Origin: Betaproteobacteria bacterium
Lineage (GTDB): Bacteria > Pseudomonadota > Gammaproteobacteria > Burkholderiales > Casimicrobiaceae
Length of the DNA stretch: 64,000 bases
Assembly: GCA_016717855.1 (NCBI GenBank)
Contig: JADKEV010000020.1
Span: 74,047-138,046 of the forward strand
Direction of reading: 5' to 3'
Position numbers and translations under genes: made by a program. Under the pieces are notes generated by a model, which worked only from the letters and a program-made list of their open reading frames with translations, was not told where the DNA came from and searched no databases. Below are positions 45,117 to 54,603 of the stretch, piece by piece; the stretch's first letter is position 1, and the number at the start of each line of letters is the position of its first letter.

Positions 45117-47216
45117 TTGCCTTCGTTCAGCCTTGCTGGAACTTGCCTCCTGTTGACGTCCGCTGCTCTTCTAGGTTGCGGGCGCTCCGACGCCGGTCCG
45201 GACTCGACCCGCCCAATTGCTCGGTTCGCTTCAGGACCAGCCAGCGGGCAACCAGTCCCTCCGGTGACAGCGAACCCTGCGAGTCCTGCGCCCTCTTTCC
45301 GTCTCCCGGTTGCCCACCCCCGCGTCTTGCTTGGCGACCAGGCCACAAGAACGAGGCTCACGGAAGCGCTGAACAACAACTCCCAGGCCGCCGCACGATT
45401 TCGCGACCAGGTGTCCGCGCAGTTGCTCGGCCGCCGTGCCTACGCATTCCAGCCCTGGTACGCGGCACTGCAGTTCCAGTTGACAGGCGATGTCCGATAC
45501 GCCAAGTATGCGATCGAGGAGACCGACAGGTTCATCGCGTCGGAAGAAGAGAAGATCGCCCTCAACCAACGTGCGAGCGTCGCCGGCGACAGTTATCTCG
45601 AGGTCGGACAAGTGATCGGGAACGTTGCCCTGGTCTACGACTGGTGTCATGAACAGCTGACGCCGGCCCAGCGCGAGCGGTGGATAGCGTATTCGAATCA
45701 GGCGGTATGGAATGTCTGGAACCCTGCACAAGCACGCTGGGGCAACGCCGTCCATGCTTGGACTGGCTGGTCCGTCAACAACCCGTCGAACAACTACTAC
45801 TACTCGTTCCTGCGCGCGACCATGCTGCTCGGCCTGGCGACACACGGCGAGAATCCCCAGGCGAAGCAGTGGATCGATCACTTCCGCGTGACGAAAATCG
45901 AGAACCAACTGGTGCCCGCATTCACCCGCGACCTGGAAGGCGGCGGGTCTCGCGAAGGCACCGGCTATGGAACGGCAATGAAGAACCTCTGGCAGCTCTA
46001 CGACTGGTGGGAGCGTTCCACCGGCGAACGCATCGCCACGCGCACGCCGCACACGCTGGCGTCGATGGCGCACCTGATGCACAGCATCGTGCCCACGCTG
46101 GATCGTCTCGCACCCACCGGCGACCACGCCCGCGATTCTGCCGCCTCGCTGTTCGACTACCACCGTGAATACCTGCTCGAACTCATTGCGCTGTTCCCGG
46201 ACGAGCGGATGTCGGGTGTTGCCAAGTCATTGCTGGAAAGCTCGACAGTGCCGCAGATGAAGAACAGCTTCATGTACGTCGCCGACTTCCTTTACGAAAT
46301 GCCGCACCTGAAGTCGAGGCCGCTTGATGAACTGTCTACTTCGTACTGGGCCCCCGGCACCGGCCAGCTGATGATGCGCTCCTCGTGGCATTCCTCGGCG
46401 ACTTATGCGAATTTCATTTGCGGCCCGTACACGGAAAGCCACGCCCATCGCGACCAGGGCAGCTTCGTCATCTACAAGGGCACGTGGCTGGCGCTTGACG
46501 CCAACATGTTTTCGCACTCGGGCATCGAGCAGGACGAGGAACTGCACAACCTCGTACGTTTCGATACGGGCGGCAGCGCAGCGCGACAAATGTACGGCAC
46601 CAGCTGCAGGATGGCAGCACTCGCGGATACGCCGCACTATACTTATGCTTCCGCCAGCATCACACCGACCTACGGCAACCGGAGTGCGGTGGTGAAGTCC
46701 GAGCGGGAGTTCCTCTTTATCAAGCCCGACACTTTCGTCGTATTCGACCGCGCTATGGTTGCGAGCCCCGCGACGCGGCGCATCTGGACACTCAACGTTG
46801 CCTCCGAACCAAAGGTCGATGGCGACGTGATGCGCTACGTCGAAGGCAGGAATCAACTCGAAGTCTACCGTCTGGCACCGGCTGGCCTCAAGGCGGAGAC
46901 ACGCAGCTGGCCGGAGATGCGCAAGGGGCTGCGCAGTGGTGTGCGGGTCGACGTAGCCGATGCCAATGGCACTGCGTCCGTGTTCCTGCACGTGCTCTCT
47001 GCCGGTGGCGCGGTAGTCACTGCCACACGAGCAGATGTCGCTGGCCAGACCGGGGCCGCGATCAAGTTCGCCGACGGGCGCACCGCGACGGTTCGCTTCT
47101 CGAACCAGGGCAGCGGTGGCACGATTGAACTGCGTGCCGCCGATCACACGCTGCAAAGCGGTGGCACACTGCCAACCAATGTTCTCGCGCCGCCGCTGTT
47201 TGCGAAGCCGGAGTGA
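45117..47216 (+). CDS. heparinase II/III-like lipoprotein
   Basis: A 699-residue predicted lipoprotein. I choose TTG 45117 because AAAGGAG lies 7 nt upstream and the signal MPSFSLAGTCLLLTSAALLG is followed at once by Cys in a lipobox (ALLGC). After a Pro/Ala-rich spacer the body shows HPRVLLGDQATRTRL, LVYDWCHEQL, YYYSFLRATMLLGL, GGGSREGTGYGT (about 276), ESHAHRDQGSFVIYK (about 440), SHSGIEQDEEL and the C-terminal beta-sheet region. It is the shortest of three related proteins here and has neither dockerin nor Ig repeats. It is likely tethered to the outer membrane to cleave the exopolysaccharide. It directly follows the acyltransferase gene (14-nt gap). Confidence 0.83.
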   Translation: MPSFSLAGTCLLLTSAALLGCGRSDAGPDSTRPIARFASGPASGQPVPPVTANPASPAPSFRLPVAHPRVLLGDQATRTRLTEALNNNSQAAARFRDQVSAQLLGRRAYAFQPWYAALQFQLTGDVRYAKYAIEETDRFIASEEEKIALNQRASVAGDSYLEVGQVIGNVALVYDWCHEQLTPAQRERWIAYSNQAVWNVWNPAQARWGNAVHAWTGWSVNNPSNNYYYSFLRATMLLGLATHGENPQAKQWIDHFRVTKIENQLVPAFTRDLEGGGSREGTGYGTAMKNLWQLYDWWERSTGERIATRTPHTLASMAHLMHSIVPTLDRLAPTGDHARDSAASLFDYHREYLLELIALFPDERMSGVAKSLLESSTVPQMKNSFMYVADFLYEMPHLKSRPLDELSTSYWAPGTGQLMMRSSWHSSATYANFICGPYTESHAHRDQGSFVIYKGTWLALDANMFSHSGIEQDEELHNLVRFDTGGSAARQMYGTSCRMAALADTPHYTYASASITPTYGNRSAVVKSEREFLFIKPDTFVVFDRAMVASPATRRIWTLNVASEPKVDGDVMRYVEGRNQLEVYRLAPAGLKAETRSWPEMRKGLRSGVRVDVADANGTASVFLHVLSAGGAVVTATRADVAGQTGAAIKFADGRTATVRFSNQGSGGTIELRAADHTLQSGGTLPTNVLAPPLFAKPE

Positions 47217-47463
47217 ACTGTCAAGCAAGAGGCATAGTTCAGGCATGAAATTTCGCCTGGTCCTGATACCTTTGCACGCTGCGGCCGCACCGTATCCCAC
47301 ATCCCGGAGCGCACCAGTCATGCACTCTTATCCGAATCGCCGCCGGGAGCAGTACTGGTAGGGGGCGATTCATGTATGGATTCAACACCCAGCTGACGAT
47401 GCCTTCAATGCCGCATCGCGCACGTCACCGTGTCCCTGAAAGAAGTGGGATCCGGCGTGCGCA

Positions 47464-48462
47464 TCAAGCCATAGTGCCAGGGCCGGACACGGGCTGCCAC
47501 GGCAGGGTCAGTATCGCTTCCAGCCCGCCGTCCGGATGATTGCGCAGCCGCACGTCGCCGCCCTGGGCCTGCGCAATACTGCGTGCGATGGCGAGCCCCA
47601 GCCCGGTGCCGCCGGTTTCCCGGCTGCGCGAGCGTTCGAGCCTGTAGAAGGGCTCGAACACCGTTTCGAGTTCGTCCTCCGGGATGCCGGGGCCATGATC
47701 GCGGATTCGGATCGTGAGCTCCGCGGCGCTTTCCCCGAAGCTGACCTCGGCCCGCTGGCCGTAGATGGCCGCGTTGTCCATCAGGTTGGAAAGGCAGCGC
47801 CGCAGCAACTGCGGTGGCCCGAAGCAGGGTCTGGACACCTGACCGGCGATGATCACCGTGCGCCCCATTGCCTCGTTGTCGGCCTGCAGGCCTTCCAGCA
47901 GCCCGAGGATGTCGATTTTCCGCCCCGGCTCGCGGCTGTTGAGGCCGCGCATGAACTCCAGCGTCTGCGTGACCATCGCCTCCATTTCCAGCAGGTCGGC
48001 TTCGAAGCTCTCGCGCAGGCTGCCGTCCTCGAGCATCTCGGCGCGCAAGCGCATCCGCGTCAGCGGCGTCTTCAGATCGTGCGACATCGCGGTGAACAGG
48101 CGCGTGCGTTCGTCGATGAACCGGATCAGGCGCGTCTGCATGGTGTTGAACGCGCGGGCGGCCCGGCTGACCTCGGCAGGGCCGCCTTCCGGCAGCGGCG
48201 GGCGATTGATGTCGCGGCCGAGGTCGTCGGCGGCCGCGGCGAGCAGATGCAGCGGGCGCGTCACCCAGCGCACCGCGACGAACGAGAGCAGCAGCACCGC
48301 GGCGAGCAGGACCAGCAAGGTGGCAAGCAACCGCCAGGGCAGACTCGTCGACTCCGGCGGGGCCTGGGTGTCGAACGTCGCCCAGGTTCCATCCAGCAGC
48401 CGGACCTGGACCAGGATGGCCGGGCCGTCGGGCGCAAACCGGTGCATGCCGCCCGGGTCCAT
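47464..48462 (-). CDS. sensor histidine kinase, C-terminal part (HAMP, DHp, catalytic domain)
   Basis: This 332-codon frame has a membrane segment (WRLLATLLVLLAAVLLLSFV, about 43-62), a HAMP-like WVTRPLHLLAAAADDLGRDI, the phosphoacceptor FTAMSHDLKTPLTRMRLR (about 124-141, EnvZ-like), and the ATPase boxes CLSNLMDNAA (N), DHGPGIPEDE (G1), FEPFYRLE (F) and GGTGLGLAIA (G2). Its N-terminal sensor part continues in another frame (48463-48901), so the gene is frameshifted near 48480-48495. It is the partner of the OmpR-type regulator just upstream. Confidence 0.88.
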   Translation of the reverse strand: MDPGGMHRFAPDGPAILVQVRLLDGTWATFDTQAPPESTSLPWRLLATLLVLLAAVLLLSFVAVRWVTRPLHLLAAAADDLGRDINRPPLPEGGPAEVSRAARAFNTMQTRLIRFIDERTRLFTAMSHDLKTPLTRMRLRAEMLEDGSLRESFEADLLEMEAMVTQTLEFMRGLNSREPGRKIDILGLLEGLQADNEAMGRTVIIAGQVSRPCFGPPQLLRRCLSNLMDNAAIYGQRAEVSFGESAAELTIRIRDHGPGIPEDELETVFEPFYRLERSRSRETGGTGLGLAIARSIAQAQGGDVRLRNHPDGGLEAILTLPWQPVSGPGTMA

Positions 48463-48901
48463 CCGACCCTCCTGAAAGTGGCGACCAGCCAGCGCCGGGA
48501 CCGGGCGCTCCCTCCACCCAGGCGGGCGGCTTGCCGGACATCGTCACCCTGAGCGGACGCTCGTCACCCAGCGTCGTGCGCAGCATGGCCGAGAACATCG
48601 CTGCGCGCACTCCCCCGAATGCCGCCGACTCCTCCGCTGGCGGCGTCCGATCCAGCGTGACCACCAGCGGCGGCACGTTCAGGATGCCGACGATCCGGGC
48701 GCGGTCCGCGGGGCCTAGCGAGTCCAGCAGTCGGACGATGTCGGCGATCCGCTGCGCTGGTTGCATCCCGCTGGCGCGGCCGAGCGCGGAATCGCGCTCG
48801 GCGAAGTTGATCGCCGCGCTGAGCAATTGCGCCAGGATCAGCCCGCTGGCCAGCACCAGCAGCAGCCGTCCGAACAGCGAGCGCGGCAGCAGGCGCATCA
48901 C
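48463..48901 (-). pseudogene. sensor histidine kinase, N-terminal part, frameshifted
   Basis: Starts at ATG 48901, overlapping the regulator stop (ATGA), and encodes a membrane segment (FGRLLLVLASGLILAQLLSA) and a periplasmic region. After EGAPGPGAG the frame turns into low-complexity sequence; one base less at about 48490 would continue into RHFQEGRMDPGG and the kinase body. Without repair the sensor and kinase halves are separate. Confidence 0.75.
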
Positions 48902-49623
48902 GGCTCGCCCGTTACCGCCACCGCGAGCACATAGCCTTCGCCGCGCACGGTCTTGATCAGGCGCGGCTCGCGCGCGTCGTCGCGCAGCCGCTGCCGGAGC
49001 CGGCCCACCTGCACGTCGATGCTGCGGTCCAGCGGATCGGCTTCCTTGCCTTGCGTGAGATCGACCAGCTGGTCGCGATTGAGGACCCGGTTCGGGTGGC
49101 TGAGGAAAATCCGCAGCAGCCGGTACTCGGCGCCCGCGAGCGGCGTGACAACGCCCTCCGCCGAGATAAGCTGGCGCGCGGCCGTGTCCAGCACCCAGCC
49201 GGCAAATCGCAGGCGGCGCGCGCTGTCCGGGCGCAGGTTGGCGGGCAGGCTGCGCGCGCGGCGCAGGATGGCCTTGATGCGTGCCAGCAACTCCCTGGCG
49301 CTGAACGGCTTGGCCAGGTAGTCGTCGGCGCCCAGCTCCAGCCCGACGATGCGGTCGGTCTCCTCGCCGCGCGCGGTCAGCATGATCACCGGAATGTCAG
49401 AGGACTTCGCGCGCAGGTTCCGGCACAAGGTCAGGCCGTCGTCGCCCGGCAGCATCAGGTCGAGCACGATCAGGTCGATGCGCCCCGCATCCAATGCCTG
49501 CCACATCGCACGCCCGTCGGCGACGGCGGTCACCCGCAGGCCGTTCTTGAGCAGATACTTGCCCAGCAGGTTGCGGATTTCGGCGTCGTCGTCGACGATC
49601 AGGATATGGTCGGGTGCGTCCAT
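48898..49623 (-). CDS. OmpR/PhoB-family response regulator
   Basis: A 241-residue regulator. The receiver domain starts HILIVDDDAEIRNLLGKYL and has the phosphoacceptor Asp in LIVLDLMLPGDDGL (about 52), the conserved Thr/Ser switch in IPVIMLTARGEE and Lys in DDYLAKPF (about 105). The C-terminal winged-helix domain shows LAGAEYRLLRIFLSHPNRVL and SIDVQVGRLRQRL…IKTVRGEGYVLA. The Met at 49623 matches the usual N-terminus; the frame extends upstream without family residues. The gene is coupled to its kinase by ATGA and is divergent from the Spy-like gene, a possible target. Confidence 0.93.
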   Translation of the reverse strand: MDAPDHILIVDDDAEIRNLLGKYLLKNGLRVTAVADGRAMWQALDAGRIDLIVLDLMLPGDDGLTLCRNLRAKSSDIPVIMLTARGEETDRIVGLELGADDYLAKPFSARELLARIKAILRRARSLPANLRPDSARRLRFAGWVLDTAARQLISAEGVVTPLAGAEYRLLRIFLSHPNRVLNRDQLVDLTQGKEADPLDRSIDVQVGRLRQRLRDDAREPRLIKTVRGEGYVLAVAVTGEP

Positions 49624-49837
49624 GGGGCAATTCTCGGATGGTTCCGGGCCGGCCGGACGGGAGAAAAGTAACGCACTGTGTCGGCAGGCTGTCTCGTCGC
49701 ACTGCGCTACCAAAAGGCCGCTCCGTGAAATGCTCTGCTTACACGACGGTGTTCAAATTATAACCGTGGCGAGGGGGTTCCCGGCGAATGCGCAGAGACC
49801 CCCGAGCACGCACCTCACCACCACCTGGAGATAGATC
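49624..49837. promoter_or_regulatory. divergent promoter region of regulator and Spy-like gene
   Basis: About 214 bp. An AT-rich patch with TTCAAATTATAACC lies at about 49750-49765, roughly 75 nt upstream of the Spy-like start, and could include a -10 region or regulator site. No repeat clear enough to name an OmpR-type box. Confidence 0.35.
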
Positions 49838-50341
49838 ATGAAGAAGATCCACACTGTCATGGCCGCCGCGGTTGCCGCCCTGTCGATAGCCGCCGCGACG
49901 GCCACGTTCGCCCAGCCGTTCGGCGGTCCGGGATATGGTCCCGGAGCCGGGATGGGGATGGGCATGGGCCACCGGCACGGGCCGATGGCCGGAGCCGATC
50001 CGTCGGTGATGGTCGAATCCCGCCTGGCCGACATGAAGACACTGTTGCAGATCACCGCCGCGCAGGAATCCGCATGGCAGGCATTCACGGCCGCGGCCAG
50101 GCAGCAGGCCGCGGGGATGCAGGCGATGCGCGCCCAGATGCAGCAGGACGCGGGCACGGCGCCCGAGCGGATGGCGCAGCGCTCGGCCATGATGCAACAG
50201 CGCAGCGCGGCGATGGCAACGATGAGCACCGCGTTCGGCGCGCTCTACGCGGTCCTGACGCCGGCGCAGAAAGCCGTCGCCGACCAGCATGGCGGAATGA
50301 TGAGCCAGCGCGGCATGCGGCACGGTCCGCGGGGCAGCTGA
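49838..50341 (+). CDS. Spy/CpxP-like periplasmic LTxxQ protein
   Basis: A 167-residue periplasmic protein with a clear Sec signal (MKKIHTVMAAAVAALSIAAA, cleavage after TFAQ). A Gly/Met/His-rich stretch (about 27-50) follows, possibly metal binding. Two LTxxQ-type motifs, LLQITAAQESAW (about 68) and LTPAQKAVAD (about 143), flank Met/Gln-rich helices, as in Spy and CpxP. These proteins act as envelope-stress chaperones and are often controlled by the adjacent two-component system. GGAG lies about 8 nt upstream of the start. Confidence 0.87.
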   Translation: MKKIHTVMAAAVAALSIAAATATFAQPFGGPGYGPGAGMGMGMGHRHGPMAGADPSVMVESRLADMKTLLQITAAQESAWQAFTAAARQQAAGMQAMRAQMQQDAGTAPERMAQRSAMMQQRSAAMATMSTAFGALYAVLTPAQKAVADQHGGMMSQRGMRHGPRGS

Positions 50342-50573
50342 TCCGCTGATTGGAGCGGGGTGGGCAGCCGGTGCAACAGGCAGGCTTCCCGCCACGAAGA
50401 CTGAATGACCGCGCCAATGCCGCAAGGCCTGGCGCGGATTCTCCATGCGCCGCCCGGCGCGGGCCGGCAAGGGCGATTGATCCTGTTCGCGGCCGGGCAG
50501 GGACCGTGCCCACAGATACACCCGGCACTGATACGATGGCTGCGCCGAACCCGGCGTGCCCCCGAGAATTCCC

Positions 50574-51650
50574 ATGATCTCCCCCGTTGATAGTCCGACC
50601 GCGCCCGTCGAGAGCAGGGCCCTGCTGTTCTTGCTGGTCGTGGTCACCGTTGCCTTTGGCTGGATCCTGGCGCCGTTCTTCGGCACCATCATGTGGGCCG
50701 CAATCATCGCCATGCTGTTCGCGCCGGTCTACCGCCGGCTGCTGCCGCGATTGCGCCAGCGGCGCACGGCGGCGGCGCTGGTCACGCTGCTGGTGGTGCT
50801 GCTTATCGTGATCCTTCCGTTTGCGCTCATCACCGCCGCGCTGGCGCGCGAGGCGGCGACTCTGTATCAGCAGATCCAGTCCGGCGAGCTGAATCCCGCG
50901 GTGTACTTCAGCGGCGTGTTCGACGCGCTTCCCGACTGGATAACGGCCTTGCTCGACCGCTTCGGCCTGATCGACTTCGCCACGCTGCAGAATCGGCTCG
51001 CCGCCGGCCTGGCGCAGGGGAGCCAGTTCATCGCGGCACAGGCGCTCAGCATCGGCCAGAACTCGTTCGAATTCATTGCCAGCCTCTTTATCGCGATGTA
51101 TCTGGCGTTCTACCTGATCCGCGATGGCGAGAGCGTGGCGCGGACCGTGCGGCGCGCAATCCCGCTGGCGCCCGAGCACAAGCAGGAATTGCTGGTCAAG
51201 TTCGCGACCGTGATCCGGGCGACGGTGAAGGGCAACCTGCTGGTGGCGGCCATCCAGGGCGCGCTGGGCGGCATCGCGTTCTGGTTCCTCGGCGTCACCG
51301 GGGCGCTGCTGTGGGGCGTGCTGATGGCCTTCCTGTCGCTGCTGCCGGCGGTCGGCGCCGCGCTGGTGTGGGTGCCGGTCGCGCTCTACTTCCTGGTCAC
51401 CGGCGCGCTCGTCAAAGGCATCGCGCTGATCGCCTGGGGCGTGCTCGTCATCGGCCTGATCGACAACCTGCTGCGGCCGATCCTGGTCGGCAAGGACACG
51501 CGGATGCCCGACTACGTGGTGATGATCGCGACGCTCGGGGGCATGGCGGTGTTCGGCATCAACGGCTTCGTCATCGGCCCGACGATCGCGGCGATGTTCA
51601 TCGCCGTCTGGCACATCCACGGGGCGGAGCGGACCGGTGGCACCGGTTGA
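50574..51650 (+). CDS. AI-2E family transporter (PerM/YdiK-like)
   Basis: A 358-residue membrane protein with about 7-8 hydrophobic segments and the family pattern AFGWILAPFFGTIMWAAIIA near the N-terminus, FIAMYLAFYLIRDGE (about 170), VKGNLLVAAIQGALGGIAFW (about 216) and LRPILVGKDTRMPDYVVMIA (about 300) near the end. Members export small molecules or ions; the name AI-2 exporter reflects one studied member and not a proven role here. I use ATG 50574; a GTG at 50556 in frame is possible. It converges with the cation ATPase gene. Confidence 0.88.
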   Translation: MISPVDSPTAPVESRALLFLLVVVTVAFGWILAPFFGTIMWAAIIAMLFAPVYRRLLPRLRQRRTAAALVTLLVVLLIVILPFALITAALAREAATLYQQIQSGELNPAVYFSGVFDALPDWITALLDRFGLIDFATLQNRLAAGLAQGSQFIAAQALSIGQNSFEFIASLFIAMYLAFYLIRDGESVARTVRRAIPLAPEHKQELLVKFATVIRATVKGNLLVAAIQGALGGIAFWFLGVTGALLWGVLMAFLSLLPAVGAALVWVPVALYFLVTGALVKGIALIAWGVLVIGLIDNLLRPILVGKDTRMPDYVVMIATLGGMAVFGINGFVIGPTIAAMFIAVWHIHGAERTGGTG

Positions 51651-51696
51651 GGCCAGGCGTTGACCCGTCCGTTCGCGGCCGGGAGCGGCGGCAGCT

Positions 51697-54549
51697 TCAT
51701 GCCACCGCCGCGCGCCGCATCAGCTTGCGCAACTCGCCGTACCACAGCACGACGCTGGCCATCGCCGCGCACAGCAACCACTGGCCGGCGTCCAGCGGCA
51801 CGGTCCCGAATGCGACATTGAGGAAGCCGACGTGGACGACCGCGACCTGCAACAGCACCGACAGCACGACCGCGCCCCACAACCAGCGATTGACGAAGAG
51901 ATGCGCGAACGCGCTCGCGGTCGCCGAGCGGGCGTTGAAACAGTTGAACAGCTGCGCGAAGACCAGCACGGTGAAGCCGGCGGTCCGCGCGGTGGCCAGG
52001 TCGCGCGTGCCCTCGATCAGTCCGCCGGGCAGGTAGATGTCGATGGTCAGCAGGGTGACGAGCGCCATCACGACGCCGATCTGCAGCACCCACGACCACA
52101 TCTCGCGGTCGATGACCCGGTCGGTGAGCCGGCGCGGCTTGCGGGCCATCACGTCGTCCGTCGTCGGATCGACGCCCATCGCCAGCGCCGGCCCCGAATC
52201 GGTGATCAGGTTGATCCACAGGATCTGCGTGGCCAGGAGCGGCAGCGCGACCGCGCCGCCGGCGCCGGTCAGCCCGATCACGCCCGCGCCCACGACGCCC
52301 AGGAAGACCGTGAGCACCTCGCCCATGTTCGAGGACAGGAGATAGCGAAGGAACTTCCTGATGTTGTCGAAGATCCCGCGCCCTTCGCGGACGGCGTGGA
52401 CGATGGTCGCAAAGTCGTCGTCAGCGAGGATCATCTGTGCGGCTTCCTTGGCCACTTCCGTTCCGGTCACTCCCATAGCGACGCCGATGTCGGCCGCCTT
52501 CAGCGCCGGCGCGTCGTTGACGCCGTCGCCGGTCATCGCGACGATTTCGCCGCCTGCCTGCAGCGCGGCGACGATGCGCAGCTTGTGCGCCGGCGCGACC
52601 CGCGCGTAGACCGAGGTCTCGCGCACGGCGCCGGCGAACGCCGCGTCGTCCAGCGCATCAAGCTCATGCCCGGTCAGCGCCTTCGCGCCATCCTCGACGA
52701 TGCCGAGATCGGCGGCTATGCGCGCCGCGGTGCGCGGGTGGTCGCCCGTGATCATGATCACCCGGATGCCGGCGCGGCGCGCCTCGGCGATGGCGACCGC
52801 CGCCTCGGGGCGCGGCGGGTCGATGATGCCCGCGGTGCCGACGAAGATGAGGTCGCGCTCGAGGTGCCCGACGTCGTGCCGGTCCTCTTCCGGGTCGAGC
52901 GGGCGGTAGGCCACGGCGAGGGTGCGCAAAGCCGCCCCGGTCAGCGTGTCCACATCGGCCAGGATCCGCGCGCGCAGGCCATCGTCGAGGTCGACCAGGT
53001 CGAGGCCCGACCGCGCCCGCGTGCACCGCGTGAGCAGCACGTCCGGCGCGCCCTTGGTGATCACGACCACTTCGCCGCCGTGTTCGCCGTCGAGCGCGAT
53101 GGTCGACATCATCTTGCGCTCGGAGGTGAACGGAATCTCGCCCACGCGCTCGAATCGCTGTTCGCGCCGCGTCGTGGCGCCCAGCTTGCGTTCGGCCACC
53201 AGGAAGGCGGCTTCGGTGGGATCACCGTGAATCTCCCACTCGCCACCGGCGGCCTGGCGCAGGCCGGCGTTGCCGGCCAGGCTGCCGCCGCTCAGCACCA
53301 GGACATTCTCCGCATGCAGCGGTCCCGCGGCGAGCGCCGCGCCCTCGTGCTCGACCCGCCCCTCGGGCGCATAGCCGACGCCGGTGAGGCGGGTGCCGCC
53401 GGAGAGCGTCATCACGCGCACGATGGTCATCTCGGAACGAGTCAGCGTGCCGGTCTTGTCGGAAGCGATGACCGATGCGGAACCCAGCGTCTCCACCGAC
53501 GACAATTCCTTGACGATGGCGTTGCGCTTCGCCATCCGCTGCACGCCGAGCGCGAGCACCACCGACAGGATTGCCGGCAACCCTTCGGGCACCGCCGCCA
53601 CCGCCAGCGACACGCCGAGCAGCAGCACGTTTATCACGTCGCCCAGGCCCCGGATGTCGGACAGCAGCAGCACGGTGCCCACGACCACCAGCGCGATCAC
53701 GATGACGGCGATGCCCAGCATGCGGCCGACGTGCCCGACCTCTTCTTGCAGCGGTGTCGGCTTTTCCACCGTGGCCTCGAGCAGCGCGGCAATCGCGCCC
53801 ATCTCCGTGGCCATGCCCGTCGCCGTGACGACGGCGCGGCCCGTGCCCTGCGCGATGGCCGTGCCCTTGAAGACCATGTTCAGCCGGTCGCCCAGCGCCA
53901 CCGGTGCCCGCAGCGTGGCCGGATCTTTCTGCACGGCTTCGCTTTCGCCGGTCAGCGAGGCCTCTTGCACCCGCAGCGCCGCCCCCTCGACCAGGCGCGC
54001 ATCGGCCCCCACGGCGTCGCCTTCGGCCAGCACGAGCAGGTCCCCGCGCACCAGTGCGGCGCTGGGCACGCGCAGCACCTGTCCGTCGCGCAGCACCGCT
54101 GAAGTCACGGCGGTCATCCGCGCCAGCGCGGCCACCGCGTTGCGCGCCCTGGCTTCCTGCGCGAAGCCGAGGAGGCCGTTGAACACGACGATCGCGCCGA
54201 TGACCAGCGCGTCCACGGGCCAGCCCGCCGCGCCCTCGATCGCCCACGCGACGAGCGCGATCGCGGCCGCGGCCAGCAGCAGGTAGATCAGCGGATCCTG
54301 GAAGTGCGCCAGCAGCCGCCGCCAGGCGGGCGGCGGCGGGACCGCGCGGAGTTCGTTCGGGCCGTCGGCCGCCAGCCGACGCGCCGCCTCCCGCGCGGTG
54401 AGGCCGTGGTGCAGGTCCGCTTCGAGCGCCGCGGCCACAACGCCGGCGTCGCGAGTGGACGGGTCCGTATGCTCGGTGCCGCCGGCGGTTGCTGACGCGG
54501 CCGGCGGCGTGGTGCGTGCCTTACTCAAGTGTCCTCCGGCCGGTCGCAT
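51697..54549 (-). CDS. P2-type cation-transporting ATPase (SERCA/PMR1-like)
   Basis: A 950-residue P-type ATPase. An N-terminal cation-ATPase domain (about 35-105) leads into the actuator with LTGESEAV (about 197), the ion-binding helix LAVAAVPEGLPAI (about 318), the phosphorylation site SDKTGTLTRSEM (Asp about 366), the nucleotide-binding region with KGAPD (about 503), the hinge MTGDGVNDAPALK (about 645) and six C-terminal membrane helices including a cation-ATPase C domain. The full set of motifs places it among Ca2+/Mn2+-type or similar P2 pumps; the ion cannot be told from sequence alone. It is monocistronic by spacing. Confidence 0.92.
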   Translation of the reverse strand: MRPAGGHLSKARTTPPAASATAGGTEHTDPSTRDAGVVAAALEADLHHGLTAREAARRLAADGPNELRAVPPPPAWRRLLAHFQDPLIYLLLAAAAIALVAWAIEGAAGWPVDALVIGAIVVFNGLLGFAQEARARNAVAALARMTAVTSAVLRDGQVLRVPSAALVRGDLLVLAEGDAVGADARLVEGAALRVQEASLTGESEAVQKDPATLRAPVALGDRLNMVFKGTAIAQGTGRAVVTATGMATEMGAIAALLEATVEKPTPLQEEVGHVGRMLGIAVIVIALVVVGTVLLLSDIRGLGDVINVLLLGVSLAVAAVPEGLPAILSVVLALGVQRMAKRNAIVKELSSVETLGSASVIASDKTGTLTRSEMTIVRVMTLSGGTRLTGVGYAPEGRVEHEGAALAAGPLHAENVLVLSGGSLAGNAGLRQAAGGEWEIHGDPTEAAFLVAERKLGATTRREQRFERVGEIPFTSERKMMSTIALDGEHGGEVVVITKGAPDVLLTRCTRARSGLDLVDLDDGLRARILADVDTLTGAALRTLAVAYRPLDPEEDRHDVGHLERDLIFVGTAGIIDPPRPEAAVAIAEARRAGIRVIMITGDHPRTAARIAADLGIVEDGAKALTGHELDALDDAAFAGAVRETSVYARVAPAHKLRIVAALQAGGEIVAMTGDGVNDAPALKAADIGVAMGVTGTEVAKEAAQMILADDDFATIVHAVREGRGIFDNIRKFLRYLLSSNMGEVLTVFLGVVGAGVIGLTGAGGAVALPLLATQILWINLITDSGPALAMGVDPTTDDVMARKPRRLTDRVIDREMWSWVLQIGVVMALVTLLTIDIYLPGGLIEGTRDLATARTAGFTVLVFAQLFNCFNARSATASAFAHLFVNRWLWGAVVLSVLLQVAVVHVGFLNVAFGTVPLDAGQWLLCAAMASVVLWYGELRKLMRRAAVA

Positions 54550-54603
54550 CGTCGCCTGGTTGCGGTACCGCGTGGCGCCGCCGCCGGATTGACGCGATGG
54601 CAG

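Noticed and set aside
35584..47216. PEP-CTERM/exosortase system
   Set aside because: Hydrolase, ligase, ACP and amidotransferase families recall exosortase-A loci, but I found neither an exosortase nor a C-terminal VPEP-type sorting signal in this window.
50085..51620. 511-codon minus-strand frame opposite the AI-2E transporter gene
   Set aside because: Asp/Arg/His-rich composition typical of antisense of GC-rich membrane genes.
51832..54102. 756-codon plus-strand frame opposite the cation ATPase
   Set aside because: The minus strand holds all P-type ATPase motifs; the plus frame is a shadow.
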